A stretch of DNA of 64,000 nucleotides, taken from positions 894,906 through 958,905 of the forward strand of contig NZ_JAGTXM010000001.1 in NCBI RefSeq assembly GCF_018252635.1. The letters are read 5' to 3'. The translations under genes and the position numbers were made by a program. The notes beneath the pieces are model-generated. The model saw only the letters and a list, made by a program, of their open reading frames with translations, had not been told where the DNA came from and did not search any database. Every line of letters starts with the position of its first letter. Position 1 is the stretch's first letter. Shown here one piece after another: positions 1 through 8,221 of the stretch. Origin of the DNA: Citrobacter amalonaticus (GTDB lineage: Bacteria > Pseudomonadota > Gammaproteobacteria > Enterobacterales > Enterobacteriaceae).

Positions 1-503
1 TCTTCGACGTAGGTGCCGTCGTTGTGCAACTCCATAACGCGGTGTGGCTGACGCAGATAGCTGTCTGAGTTATCGACGTTCTTCACCACAAAGCGCGCAT
101 AGTACTGACCGCTCATCGCATCAAAATTAGAACGCCCAATCAGATGCGCCACCGCGGTTGCCAGTTTGACCATGTCATCGGCCTGCGCCACGTCATCGAC
201 GCCTTCCGCGTTGATCAACAGCGCCCCCTCAGCGCGATCGAGCAACGTTTTCAGCAGCAGCGGCTGCAACTGGTTCTCGCACAGATCGTCGAGGATTTTG
301 CCTACTTTGAAGCGCAGGAATGATTTGTATTCCAGTGCCTGCACTGGCCATTGCGCGACCTGCTGGAGAAAGTGTTCCGTCGTTTGGGCGGAAAAGTTCA
401 GCTCCAGCAGACGCGGGGACTGGGCTGACGGTTTTAGCGTAAATCCGCTGTAGTGTTGGCCTGGATCTTCAGCGTTCGGTTTAACGGCAGTCAGTGCATT
501 CAT
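1..503 (-). CDS. glaH: Glutarate 2-hydroxylase (CsiD), N-terminal part
   Basis: The first 167 codons of CsiD/GlaH lie here; the rest runs off the left edge. The translated N-terminus (MNALTAV, then [17 protein letters not shown]) matches the E. coli protein almost residue for residue, including [21 protein letters not shown]. GlaH is a cytoplasmic Fe(II)/2-oxoglutarate-dependent oxygenase that hydroxylates glutarate to L-2-hydroxyglutarate in lysine/cadaverine breakdown. The HxD iron ligands are expected near the window edge (the visible end reads [11 protein letters not shown]). The start ATG at 503 has an AAGGAT Shine-Dalgarno. In E. coli this gene heads a carbon-starvation (sigma-S, CRP) operon with lhgO-gabDTP; that continuation is outside the window. 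Family identity is certain; regulation is by analogy. Confidence 0.95.
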   Translation of the reverse strand, partial: MNALTAVKPNAEDPGQHYSGFTLKPSAQSPRLLELNFSAQTTEHFLQQVAQWPVQALEYKSFLRFKVGKILDDLCENQLQPLLLKTLLDRAEGALLINAEGVDDVAQADDMVKLATAVAHLIGRSNFDAMSGQYYARFVVKNVDNSDSYLRQPHRVMELHNDGTYVE

Positions 504-622
504 CAGAATCGATCCTTTTAGTAGATGGTCAGATAGACAGGCGAAGTTCATTTCGTAGCCATAAATTAAAAATATCTACATTTTTGACAAACGCGCACAA
601 AATGAATTTTTTGTTTCTTTTT

Positions 623-639
623 TGTGATCAAAAACAACA
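623..639 (-). promoter_or_regulatory. Possible CRP site upstream of glaH
   Basis: On the minus strand a good half-site (GATCACA) lies about 120 bp upstream of the glaH start in an AT-rich stretch; the other half (TGTTG) is poor and the spacing is off by one. E. coli csiD is CRP-activated, so this is the best candidate operator, but the match is only partial. Confidence 0.4.
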
Positions 640-775
640 ATTATTTAACATTAGAAGTCGCAGGGATAAATGACTGTGTATTGGTGGAAAAGGGCGGAAA
701 AGGTTGAGGAAACCGCAGGTTAGCCTACACTAACGCCGGTTGGGATAGGGCTGTTGAGCGAGGATCGGGATAAAC

Positions 776-2275
776 ATGGTAATTAAAAACCTCTTTCGTC
801 GGGTGAAGTGGATCCGTTCCGGTCTGTTGGCGCTGGTCAAACACGTGGTGCTGACGCTGCTGGTGGTGCTGATTATTTTCCTCGGCGTGCGGGTATATCA
901 GACAGAGAGCGGGCCCGATCTACATCCCTGGCATACCTGGCACGGAAATGAAATGAGCGCGGCAGCGTTGGATAATGCCACATTTGCGCAGTATCGGATT
1001 CGGGAAGAGTCGCTGTTTGCCGATCTGCAAAAACAGGTGGGCGATACGCTTAATCCGGATGAGCAGACGCCGATCAACCGTTACTGGTCGGGCAGTCGGG
1101 TCGCTCCGCCGCAATTTACCCCCAACTGGAACCGCTCGTTCGTGTTGATGCCGCAAGGCAAACCGCGAGGCGTTGCCGTGATGCTCCACGGCCTGACCGA
1201 CTCGCCCTACAGCCTGAAATATATCGCCCGGATCTACCAGCAGCAGGGATTCATCGCGGTGGTGCCACGCCTGCCCGGGCACGGTACCGCGCCAGGCGCG
1301 TTAACGGCGGTCGACTGGGAAGCGTGGCTGGCCGCCACGCGTCTCGCGGTGCGTGAGGCGACACGACTGGCGGGTAACGAGGTGCCGCTGCATCTGGTGG
1401 GGTACTCTAACGGCGGCGCGTTGGCGCTGAAATACACGCTGGACGGTCTGGAGGATGCCTCGCTGCGCCGTCCGCAACAGCTGGTGTTATTGTCGCCGAT
1501 GATTGGCGTCACGGCATTTGCCCGTTTTGCCGGACTGGCGGGGCTACCGGCGCTGTATCCTGCCTTTGCCAAAGCCGCGTGGCTGAACGTCACGCCAGAA
1601 TTTAACCCCTTCAAATATAATTCGTTTCCGGTTAATGCGGCACGACAGTCTTATCTGTTGACCAAAGCGCTACAGCAGCAAATTATGCAGGATGCGCAGA
1701 GTAAGCGACTTCACGATTTGCCGCCTGTTTTGACCTTTCAGTCAGTGATGGACTCGACCGTCAGCACCCAGGCGGTAGTGGAGTCGTTGTATCGCTATCT
1801 GGGGCCTAACGGTAGCGAACTGGTACTGTTTGATATCAATCAGGCGGCTAACCTGCGCCCTTTGCTGCGGACTTCTTCTTATACCGCCGCTGCAACGCTG
1901 CTGCCGGCCATGCCACGAGCTTATCGTACGACGGTGGTCACTAACGCTACGGCGGAAACGCTGGCGGTGGTGGCGCGCGACACGCTTGCGGGAACGCGTG
2001 AGGTGCAGGTTTTGCCGTTACAGGAAGCCTGGCCACCGGAGATGTATTCGCTGTCGCATGTGGCGATACCGTTTCCACTGACGGATTCGTTGTATGGGTT
2101 GAAGCCAGATGAACTGAATCGCTATGGAGTGAGTATTGGCACGATTGCGTTGCGGGGAGAGACCTCCACGCTGCTGGTGGGGCTGGATACGCTGATGCGC
2201 GTCACCTCAAATCCGTTCTTTCCCTATATGAAGGAACGGATTGAGGCGGTTATCGGAGGTCATGTTAAGAATTGA
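776..2275 (+). CDS. Membrane-anchored alpha/beta hydrolase
   Basis: A 499-aa protein with a basic N-terminus and one hydrophobic anchor (about residues 17-40), followed by an alpha/beta-hydrolase fold. Visible fold marks are the oxyanion-type HGL at 138-140, the nucleophile elbow GYSNGG with Ser211, a plausible acid Asp326 (SVMDS) and a plausible catalytic His428 (LSHVAIP). The catalytic domain is probably periplasmic, tethered to the inner membrane, but topology is inferred. It is a lone gene, divergent from glaH and convergent with tctA, with a REP element just after its stop. Substrate is unknown: lipase, carboxylesterase or acyl-hydrolase activity are all possible. I do not recognise a named gene. 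Confidence 0.75.
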   Translation: MVIKNLFRRVKWIRSGLLALVKHVVLTLLVVLIIFLGVRVYQTESGPDLHPWHTWHGNEMSAAALDNATFAQYRIREESLFADLQKQVGDTLNPDEQTPINRYWSGSRVAPPQFTPNWNRSFVLMPQGKPRGVAVMLHGLTDSPYSLKYIARIYQQQGFIAVVPRLPGHGTAPGALTAVDWEAWLAATRLAVREATRLAGNEVPLHLVGYSNGGALALKYTLDGLEDASLRRPQQLVLLSPMIGVTAFARFAGLAGLPALYPAFAKAAWLNVTPEFNPFKYNSFPVNAARQSYLLTKALQQQIMQDAQSKRLHDLPPVLTFQSVMDSTVSTQAVVESLYRYLGPNGSELVLFDINQAANLRPLLRTSSYTAAATLLPAMPRAYRTTVVTNATAETLAVVARDTLAGTREVQVLPLQEAWPPEMYSLSHVAIPFPLTDSLYGLKPDELNRYGVSIGTIALRGETSTLLVGLDTLMRVTSNPFFPYMKERIEAVIGGHVKN

Positions 2276-2280
2276 TACTG

Positions 2281-2310
2281 TTGCCGGATAAGCGAAGCGC
2301 CATCCGGCGA
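2281..2310. repeat. REP (palindromic unit) element
   Basis: GCCGGATAAGCG and CGCCATCCGGC form the imperfect palindrome typical of enterobacterial REP sequences. It sits between the convergent hydrolase and tctA genes, where such elements commonly stabilise or end both transcripts. Confidence 0.8.
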
Positions 2311-2314
2311 AGTA

Positions 2315-3829
2315 TTACCCTACATCCACCTGGGGTTTGGTGGTGCGCTTACGAAGGATCCGTAACAGTGGCGGGATCACAATGACCGCCACCGCCATCA
2401 CCAGCAGCACTTTGGTGACGCTACTCTCCCACAGAATCGCCATATTGCCGTTGCTGATCGACAGCGCACGACGCAGGTTTTGCTCGAGCATTTCACCCAA
2501 CACAAAGCCTAAGATTAGCGGCGACATCGGGAAGTGCATTTTACGCAGAATGTAGCCCAGCACGCCGAGCGCGACCATCAGCACCAGATCGAAGGTGGTA
2601 CTGTGTACGGCGTACACTCCGACCGCCGACACGGCCGCGATAGCCGGTACCAGGAACCACAGCGGAATGGTCAGCATCCGGGTGAACAGGCCGATCAGCG
2701 GGATGTTCATCACCAGCAGCATCACGTTGGCAATCAGCAGGGCGGCGATCAGGCCCCAGACGATATCCGGTTGTTCGGTAAACATCGCCGGTCCCGGCGT
2801 GATGTTATACAGGGTTAACGCGCCCATCATCACCGCCGTGGTGCCGGATCCCGGCACGCCCAGCGTCAGCATCGGTATAAACGAGCCGCAGGCCGACGCG
2901 TTATTCGCCGCTTCCGGTGCGGCAACCCCACGAATATCGCCTTTGCCGAAGCTGTCGCTGTTGCCGCTGATTTTTTTCTCGGTCATGTAGGTGATGGCGC
3001 TGGCGATGGTGGCGCCCGCACCCGGTAGCACGCCGACGAAGAAGCCAATCACCGACGAGCGCAGCGTCGCGCCGATGCACTGCGCGCCTTCTTTGGCGTT
3101 AAATAGCATTCTTCCCGTTTTGCGCACTAGTTTTTGCCCGCTGCTGGTATGTTCCAGCATGAGCAGGATTTCAGAAACCGAGAACAGACCGATCACCACG
3201 ACAATAAACTGCACGCCGTCGGAAAGGTGCACGCTGTCGAAGGTGAAGCGATAAACCCCGGTGTTGGCGTCAACGCCAACGGTCGCCAGCCCCAGACCGA
3301 TTAGCGCCGCCAGAAACGATTTCAGCGGATTTTGTGCCATCATGCTGCCAAGACAGGCAATGGCAAAGACCATCAACGCGAAGTACTCCGCCGGTCCAAA
3401 CGCCAGCGACCACTGCGCCAGTAGGGGGGCGAAGAGAATGATGCCGCCGATGGCGATCAGTGAGCCAAAGAAGGAGCTGACCGCCGAAATGGAAAGCGCG
3501 ACGCCGCCGCGGCCTTGTTGCGCCATCGGGTAGCCGTCAAGCGCGGTCATGATCGCCGCCGCATCGCCGGGCACGTTGAGCAAAATCGACGAAATACGTC
3601 CGCCGTATTCACAGCCAATGTAGACCGTCGCCAGCAGGATCAGCGCGGATTCCGCTGGCAGATGCAAAGCAAAGGCCAGCGGCAACAGGATCGCCACGCC
3701 GTTGATCGGCCCCAGACCCGGCAGCAGGCCGACAATGGTGCCGACGAAGCAGCCGATCAGCGCGATCACCAGGTTTTCCGGGGTCATCGCCACCGCAAAA
3801 CCCTGAGAAAGATATATCCAGGTATCCAT
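2315..3829 (-). CDS. tctA: Tricarboxylate transporter, large membrane subunit TctA
   Basis: TctA (504 aa) is the large, roughly 12-TM permease subunit of the tripartite tricarboxylate transporter, which imports citrate-type tricarboxylates in a sodium-dependent secondary transport. The TctA-family motif GLLPGLGPINGVAILLP is near the N-terminus (about residues 33-50), the repeat motif GVLPGAGATIASAITY near the middle, and hydrophobic segments run throughout. A GGAG Shine-Dalgarno precedes the ATG at 3829. It is last in the tctC-tctB-tctA operon, 10 nt after tctB. Length and gene order match Salmonella tctCBA. Confidence 0.95.
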   Translation of the reverse strand: MDTWIYLSQGFAVAMTPENLVIALIGCFVGTIVGLLPGLGPINGVAILLPLAFALHLPAESALILLATVYIGCEYGGRISSILLNVPGDAAAIMTALDGYPMAQQGRGGVALSISAVSSFFGSLIAIGGIILFAPLLAQWSLAFGPAEYFALMVFAIACLGSMMAQNPLKSFLAALIGLGLATVGVDANTGVYRFTFDSVHLSDGVQFIVVVIGLFSVSEILLMLEHTSSGQKLVRKTGRMLFNAKEGAQCIGATLRSSVIGFFVGVLPGAGATIASAITYMTEKKISGNSDSFGKGDIRGVAAPEAANNASACGSFIPMLTLGVPGSGTTAVMMGALTLYNITPGPAMFTEQPDIVWGLIAALLIANVMLLVMNIPLIGLFTRMLTIPLWFLVPAIAAVSAVGVYAVHSTTFDLVLMVALGVLGYILRKMHFPMSPLILGFVLGEMLEQNLRRALSISNGNMAILWESSVTKVLLVMAVAVIVIPPLLRILRKRTTKPQVDVG

Positions 3830-3839
3830 CGTTTCTCCG

Positions 3840-4271
3840 TTAACTCAGCCAGGCGCCGAGCGGTAGGGTGACATCAAGCAGGCGGTCAAAGGCATACCAC
3901 AGGGCGACGCCCAGGATCGCGCCGGAAAGCCCTGCGGCAGGCAGGGTGGCGCCAAACAGAATGCCAATCACCAGCGTCAGAATGGCTGTGGAGACGGGAA
4001 AACCAAGCCACTCAAAGCCCCAGGCGTACATCAGCAGGACGATCACCATCGTTAACAGTTTTTGCAGGACGTGTCGGCGCGGCCAGTCCACGACGTCCGG
4101 ATGCCGCAACAGCATAGCCAGCGCGCACAGCGCCATCAGGCCGATAATTCCCAGAGGGAAGGGACGGGGACCGACAGGTTCATAGCTGTATTCACTCTGA
4201 ATTTGCCAGGCAATAAACAGCCCGGCGATGCAGAGCAACAGCCAGATACCGGCGAAAATACGATCGCTCAT
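3840..4271 (-). CDS. tctB: Tricarboxylate transporter, small membrane subunit TctB
   Basis: TctB (143 aa) is the small, four-TM inner-membrane subunit that partners TctA. Hydrophobic segments are visible at about 6-24, 40-56, 75-95 and 100-135. I chose the ATG at 4271 (MSDRIFAG) because GGAGAG lies seven to ten bases before it; the alternative ATG at 4283 (MERTMSDR) has no ribosome site and its codons contain that Shine-Dalgarno. The gene starts 14 nt after tctC ends, so the pair is translationally close. Confidence 0.92.
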   Translation of the reverse strand: MSDRIFAGIWLLLCIAGLFIAWQIQSEYSYEPVGPRPFPLGIIGLMALCALAMLLRHPDVVDWPRRHVLQKLLTMVIVLLMYAWGFEWLGFPVSTAILTLVIGILFGATLPAAGLSGAILGVALWYAFDRLLDVTLPLGAWLS

Positions 4272-4285
4272 GGTTCTCTCCATGC

Positions 4286-5263
4286 TTATTTCGCCAGACC
4301 AAAGGCTTTCGCCTGATCGCGATAACCGGTCACCTGTTTTTTGACGTACTCATCGAGTTGTTTGCCCGTCATGTTGAACTCAAACAGGCCGCGCAGGTCG
4401 CGCTGTTTTTTGAAGGCGTCGGTTTGCTGGAGTTTTTCAAAGGCTTGCACCCACCACTGATAGTCGGCGTCGCTCACTTTGGGGCCGACGTAGAAGCCGC
4501 GGATGATTGGCCAGACCAGATCATAACCCTGTTCTTTGGCCGTCGGGACGTTGGCGAGCTGTCCCGGTAAGCGTTCTTCAGAAAAGACGGCGAGAACGCG
4601 GATTTTATCGCCGTTCAGATAGGGCACCATCTCACTGAGATCGCCGGAAACCACCTGCACGTGATTGCCCATCAGCGCGGTGACCGGTTCGCCGCCGCCT
4701 TCAAAGGCGACATAGCGCATCTTGTGCGGATCGACGTGGGCCTGCTGTGCCAGTAGCGCTGATTTCATCCAGTCCTGGCTGCCAATCGATGCACCTGCGC
4801 CAATCACCACGCTGTTAGGATCTTTTTCCATCGCGGTGAGTAGATCTTTCAGCGACTTCCACGGCGAGTCGGCACGCACGGCGATCATGCCGTAGTCCGT
4901 ACCGACGCTCGCCAGCCAGCGCACATCATCCACGCCGTAGCGGCCAAATTTCCCCTGCGACAGGTTCAGCAGCGAACCGCCGGAAAACGCCACGACCGTC
5001 CCCGCTTCGGCGGGACGCTGAGCAACAATGGCGTTGTAGGCCACCGCGCCCACCCCACCCGGCATGTAGGTAACGCGCATCGGTTTTTCGATCGCGCCCG
5101 TTTCCATCATGCTTACCTGAATCAGTTTGCAGGTAAGGTCAAAGCCGCCGCCGGGTTTCGCCGGGGCGATACATTCAGTGCGTGACGGCGCTTCCTGCGC
5201 CAGTACAGAGGTGCCCATCAGTAAAACGCTTGCAGCAAGGGTACGAACGAACAGTTTTTTCAT
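4286..5263 (-). CDS. tctC: Periplasmic tricarboxylate-binding protein TctC
   Basis: TctC (325 aa) is the extracytoplasmic solute receptor of the TctABC system and captures citrate or related tricarboxylates in the periplasm. It has a clean signal peptide (MKKLFVRTLAASVLLMGTSVLAQ, cleavage after the alanine near residue 22) and the Bug/TctC-fold ligand loop APAKPGGGFDLTCKL. It is first in tctCBA and divergent from tctD across 152 bp. GGAT lies before the ATG. In Salmonella and Bordetella relatives the ligand-loaded receptor may also feed the sensor TctE; that is family knowledge, not seen here. Confidence 0.95.
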   Translation of the reverse strand: MKKLFVRTLAASVLLMGTSVLAQEAPSRTECIAPAKPGGGFDLTCKLIQVSMMETGAIEKPMRVTYMPGGVGAVAYNAIVAQRPAEAGTVVAFSGGSLLNLSQGKFGRYGVDDVRWLASVGTDYGMIAVRADSPWKSLKDLLTAMEKDPNSVVIGAGASIGSQDWMKSALLAQQAHVDPHKMRYVAFEGGGEPVTALMGNHVQVVSGDLSEMVPYLNGDKIRVLAVFSEERLPGQLANVPTAKEQGYDLVWPIIRGFYVGPKVSDADYQWWVQAFEKLQQTDAFKKQRDLRGLFEFNMTGKQLDEYVKKQVTGYRDQAKAFGLAK

Positions 5264-5356
5264 TATTTATCCTCACGCCGGAGAACCGGACTGTAGGGTT
5301 CGGAAGACTATTTTTTGATTATGTGAACCAACATGTAGCGGTTCGGTTGCGTGATT

Positions 5357-5370
5357 GTTAAAACATTAAC
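5357..5370. promoter_or_regulatory. Inverted repeat in tctC/tctD divergent control region
   Basis: GTTAA-AACA-TTAAC is a perfect 5-bp inverted repeat in the 152-bp region between the divergent tctC and tctD starts, where TctD would be expected to bind. The site is short and AT-rich, so it is only a candidate. Confidence 0.3.
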
Positions 5371-5415
5371 CTTTCATTTCCCTTTCAATGCGGCAGAAAC
5401 TTTACAGGATGTGAT

Positions 5416-6090
5416 ATGCGTCTCTTATTGGCGGAAGATAACCGTGAGCTGGCTCACTGGCTGGAAAAGGCGCTGGTGCAAAGCGGGTTCGCCGTGGACT
5501 GTGTGTTCGACGGACTGGCCGCCGACCACCTTCTGCATAGCGAAACCTATGCGCTGGCGGTTCTGGATATCAATATGCCCGGGATTGACGGGCTGGAGGT
5601 GGTGCAACGTCTGCGTAAGCGTGCGCAGACATTGCCGGTACTGCTTTTAACGGCGCGTAGCGCGGTGGCGGATCGGGTGAAAGGACTGAACGCCGGAGCG
5701 GATGACTATTTACCTAAACCTTTTGAACTTGAGGAACTTGACGCCCGACTGCGGGCCTTGCTCCGGCGCAGTGCGGGTCAGGTACAGGAGTTGCAGCAGC
5801 TGGGCGATCTGGCGTTCCATGACGAAGGCTATTTCTTGCTTCAGCAGCAACCGCTGGCGCTCACCCCGCGTGAACTGGCGCTGCTGACGGTGCTGATGTA
5901 TCGCAGAACGCGGCCGGTATCGCGCCAGCAGTTGTTCGAACAGGTCTTCAGCCTGAACGATGAGGTTAGTCCAGAAAGCATCGAACTGTATATCCATCGT
6001 CTGCGGAAAAAATTACAGGGCAGCAATGTGCGGATCACCACTCTGCGCGGTCTGGGATACGTGCTGGAGTGCGGCGATGAGGTGGGCTAA
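5416..6090 (+). CDS. tctD: Response regulator TctD (OmpR family)
   Basis: TctD (224 aa) is the DNA-binding regulator that activates tctCBA in response to tricarboxylates. The N-terminal receiver domain has the acidic pair in LLLAEDN, the phospho-acceptor Asp51 (LDINMPG), the Thr in LLLTAR and the Lys in YLPKPFE. The C-terminal winged helix (about 125-220) ends with the OmpR-type RLRKKL and TLRGLGYVLE. Its stop codon overlaps the tctE start by 14 nt, so the pair is translationally coupled. It is divergent from its target operon. Confidence 0.95.
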   Translation: MRLLLAEDNRELAHWLEKALVQSGFAVDCVFDGLAADHLLHSETYALAVLDINMPGIDGLEVVQRLRKRAQTLPVLLLTARSAVADRVKGLNAGADDYLPKPFELEELDARLRALLRRSAGQVQELQQLGDLAFHDEGYFLLQQQPLALTPRELALLTVLMYRRTRPVSRQQLFEQVFSLNDEVSPESIELYIHRLRKKLQGSNVRITTLRGLGYVLECGDEVG

Positions 6091-7489
6091 ACCCCAGTCG
6101 TTATATCTGCAACTGCTGCTGTTTCTCGGGCTTCCGCTGATCCTGCTGTGGGGGCTGTCGGCATTTAACAGCTATGTCAGCGCCCTGCAGGCGGCGACGC
6201 AGGCCTATGATCGCACGCTGCTTTCATCTGCCCGTACGGTGGCGGAGCGGCTGGTGGTGCGCCACGCAAAGCTGGAAGTGAATGTCCCGTGGGTGGTGCT
6301 GGACAGCTTTGAACTGAACATGAATGACCGACTGTACTATAAAGTGGTGGATCCGGCGGGGAAGGTGATTTCGGGTTACGACGACCTGCCGGCGATGCCG
6401 CCTTCTACTTCCCGGACGCAGCTCTACCCTGCGCTGGCCTGGTTTTATCATACCCAATATCAGGGGCAGGCTATTCGCGTGGCGCGTTTGCTACAACCGG
6501 TGAATGAGGGGGGGATTGTCGGGATGGCGGAGATCTACGTCGCGGAGACGCTCCAGTCGCGGCGGTATCTGGCAGGACAACTGCTGTTTTCGTCATGGGT
6601 AACGCAGGGGCTGTTGGTGCTGCTGACGCTGGTGTTGGTGGGCTGGTTGCTGCGTCGCGTGCTGAGGCCGATGCGCCAGCTCTCCTCACTGATGGTACGT
6701 CGTGAACCGGAACTCCTGACGCCCTTACCTGAACTGCTACCGTGGTCGGAGACGCGGCTGCTGATTGTCGCTTTCAACCGTTATCTGGACCGCCTGCGCG
6801 CGCTGATTTCGCGTCAGGAACGGTTTAGCGCCGATGCCTCTCATCAACTGAAAACGCCGCTGGCGGTGTTGAAAACACAGGCCGCAGTGGCACTCGCCAG
6901 CGAACAGCCTCAGCAGTGGCATGAGAGCTTACGGGCGATGAGTACGACGCTGGACAACACCATTCTGCTGACGGAAAGGTTGTTGCAGCTTTCGGCGGTG
7001 AAGCGAAAAGAGCAGGGAGAGCGACAGTTTTTACCGGTTGATCTGTTTGCCGTGGTGCAGACGAGTTGCTTCACGCGACTGGCACAGGCGCGCAGTAAAG
7101 GCATTGACCTGGGTTACGAAGGCACGCAGGAGGCAGTATGGATAGAGGGCGATGACGTCCTGCTGGGAGAACTGTGCGGCAATTTGCTGGATAACGCCCT
7201 GAAATATACGCCGGGGCAAGGGACAGTGACCGCCAGGTTACGTCGGGACGGTGAGACCGTGGTGCTGGAGGTTGAAGACAGTGGCCCGGGTATCGAGGAT
7301 GAACAGATCCATCAGGCATTGCTACCATTCCATCGTCTTGAAAATGCGGGAACGGAGGCTGGAGCAGGCATTGGCCTGGCGCTGGTTAATGATATTGCTC
7401 GCCTGCATCGAACGCACCCGGCTCTTTCGCGAAGCGAGATGTTAGGGGGGTTACGCGTTCAAGTGCGTTTTTTATTGCACACAAAATAA
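6077..7489 (+). CDS. tctE: Sensor histidine kinase TctE
   Basis: TctE (470 aa) is the inner-membrane kinase partner of TctD. I start it at ATG 6077 (MRWAKPQSLYLQ), inside the tctD coding region, because the open frame further upstream is only the shifted tctD sequence. TM1 is about residues 8-27, a periplasmic sensor region follows, TM2 is about 170-190. Then come the H-box (SADASHQLKTPLAVL), N-box (GNLLDNALKYTP) and G-box (VEDSGPGIED). The stop overlaps the left arm of a transcription terminator shared with the convergent downstream gene. Confidence 0.95.
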   Translation: MRWAKPQSLYLQLLLFLGLPLILLWGLSAFNSYVSALQAATQAYDRTLLSSARTVAERLVVRHAKLEVNVPWVVLDSFELNMNDRLYYKVVDPAGKVISGYDDLPAMPPSTSRTQLYPALAWFYHTQYQGQAIRVARLLQPVNEGGIVGMAEIYVAETLQSRRYLAGQLLFSSWVTQGLLVLLTLVLVGWLLRRVLRPMRQLSSLMVRREPELLTPLPELLPWSETRLLIVAFNRYLDRLRALISRQERFSADASHQLKTPLAVLKTQAAVALASEQPQQWHESLRAMSTTLDNTILLTERLLQLSAVKRKEQGERQFLPVDLFAVVQTSCFTRLAQARSKGIDLGYEGTQEAVWIEGDDVLLGELCGNLLDNALKYTPGQGTVTARLRRDGETVVLEVEDSGPGIEDEQIHQALLPFHRLENAGTEAGAGIGLALVNDIARLHRTHPALSRSEMLGGLRVQVRFLLHTK

Positions 7490-7508
7490 AAGCCGCATTT
7501 GCGGCTTT
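7489..7508. terminator. Bidirectional terminator between tctE and the LEA-like gene
   Basis: AAAGCCGC-ATTT-GCGGCTTT is a perfect 8-bp stem with A/T flanks on both sides, serving tctDE and the convergent gene at 7519-7875. Confidence 0.85.
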
Positions 7509-7518
7509 ATGGCGAACA

Positions 7519-7875
7519 TTATTCGCTGACTTTTTTCTCAACGGCGGCGGCACCTTCTTTAGTTTTATTCCATCCTTTTTCCGCACCTTCTTTCGTGGCA
7601 TTCCAGCCTTTTTCCGTCCCTTCTTTGGTATTATTCCAGGTTTTCTGCGAGCCTTCGCTGACTTTGCTGCTCAGGTCATCACTTGTACCTTCAGCACGGT
7701 GTTTCGCTTTCAGCCGTTGCTCTTCGCCCTGATTCTGAACCTGATGCAATTTTTCTTTTGCCGTATTGGCATTTTCATGTGCGGCTGCCACATCATTATC
7801 GGTTGCGTGTGTGGTTGCGGCAATAACAGGTGAAGCCAGCAGAAGTGCAGATAAGGCGATCATTGTCTTTTTCAT
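7519..7875 (-). CDS. Small periplasmic LEA-like repeat protein
   Basis: A 118-aa protein with a strong signal peptide (MKKTMIALSALLLASPVIAA) and a mature part that is charged, helical and low-complexity. The C-terminal half carries tandem copies of an 11-residue unit, (K/E)GWNxTKEGxE (about residues 80-110), with Trp at a regular interval. Eleven-residue TKEG repeats resemble group-3 late-embryogenesis-abundant proteins, which protect against desiccation or osmotic stress. The location and repeat are seen; a protective role is inference. The gene is monocistronic, with its own ATG preceded by GAGGATAT. I do not recognise a gene name. Confidence 0.75.
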   Translation of the reverse strand: MKKTMIALSALLLASPVIAATTHATDNDVAAAHENANTAKEKLHQVQNQGEEQRLKAKHRAEGTSDDLSSKVSEGSQKTWNNTKEGTEKGWNATKEGAEKGWNKTKEGAAAVEKKVSE

Positions 7876-8094
7876 AATATCCTCGCTTATAGGAATATTG
7901 ATTTGCGTGATTCAGCATGGCACGTTAACGAAGCGCTGGCTTTAGGAAAAAACTGTAAGTGAAACAATCGCGCTTAATGGTTCATAAACGGATTTATTAT
8001 TTCAAATAATTTCCTCCGTCTAATCCTTTTGAGTTATTAGGAATATTGTTAAAAAAATATCTATTTGTTTTTAAATGATTTTATTAAACGCGAA
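7876..8094. other. AT-rich intergenic region between divergent genes
   Basis: Divergent control region of the LEA-like gene and the autotransporter. It is strongly AT-rich with A- and T-tracts (8040-8090), the kind of DNA silenced by H-NS in enterobacteria. No gene is visible in it. Confidence 0.5.
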
Positions 8095-8123
8095 TTGTCT
8101 GATTTCTGGTCGTCTGTTATAAG
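8095..8123 (+). promoter_or_regulatory. Putative promoter of the autotransporter gene
   Basis: TTGTCT (8095-8100), 17-bp spacer, TATAAG (8118-8123). This gives a leader of about 90 nt before the ATG at 8222. Called by consensus match only. Confidence 0.5.
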
Positions 8124-8221
8124 ACCCACGTATGCGAAAACTGAAAAATCTGAAAGCTCGAACCCGGTGATCTGCGAGTGGAAAGTAGTAAAGAATAAGT
8201 AATAAAGACATGGAGTCGTTT

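Noticed and set aside
920-1614. Minus-strand frames over the alpha/beta hydrolase
   Set aside because: Antisense shadows with no motif.
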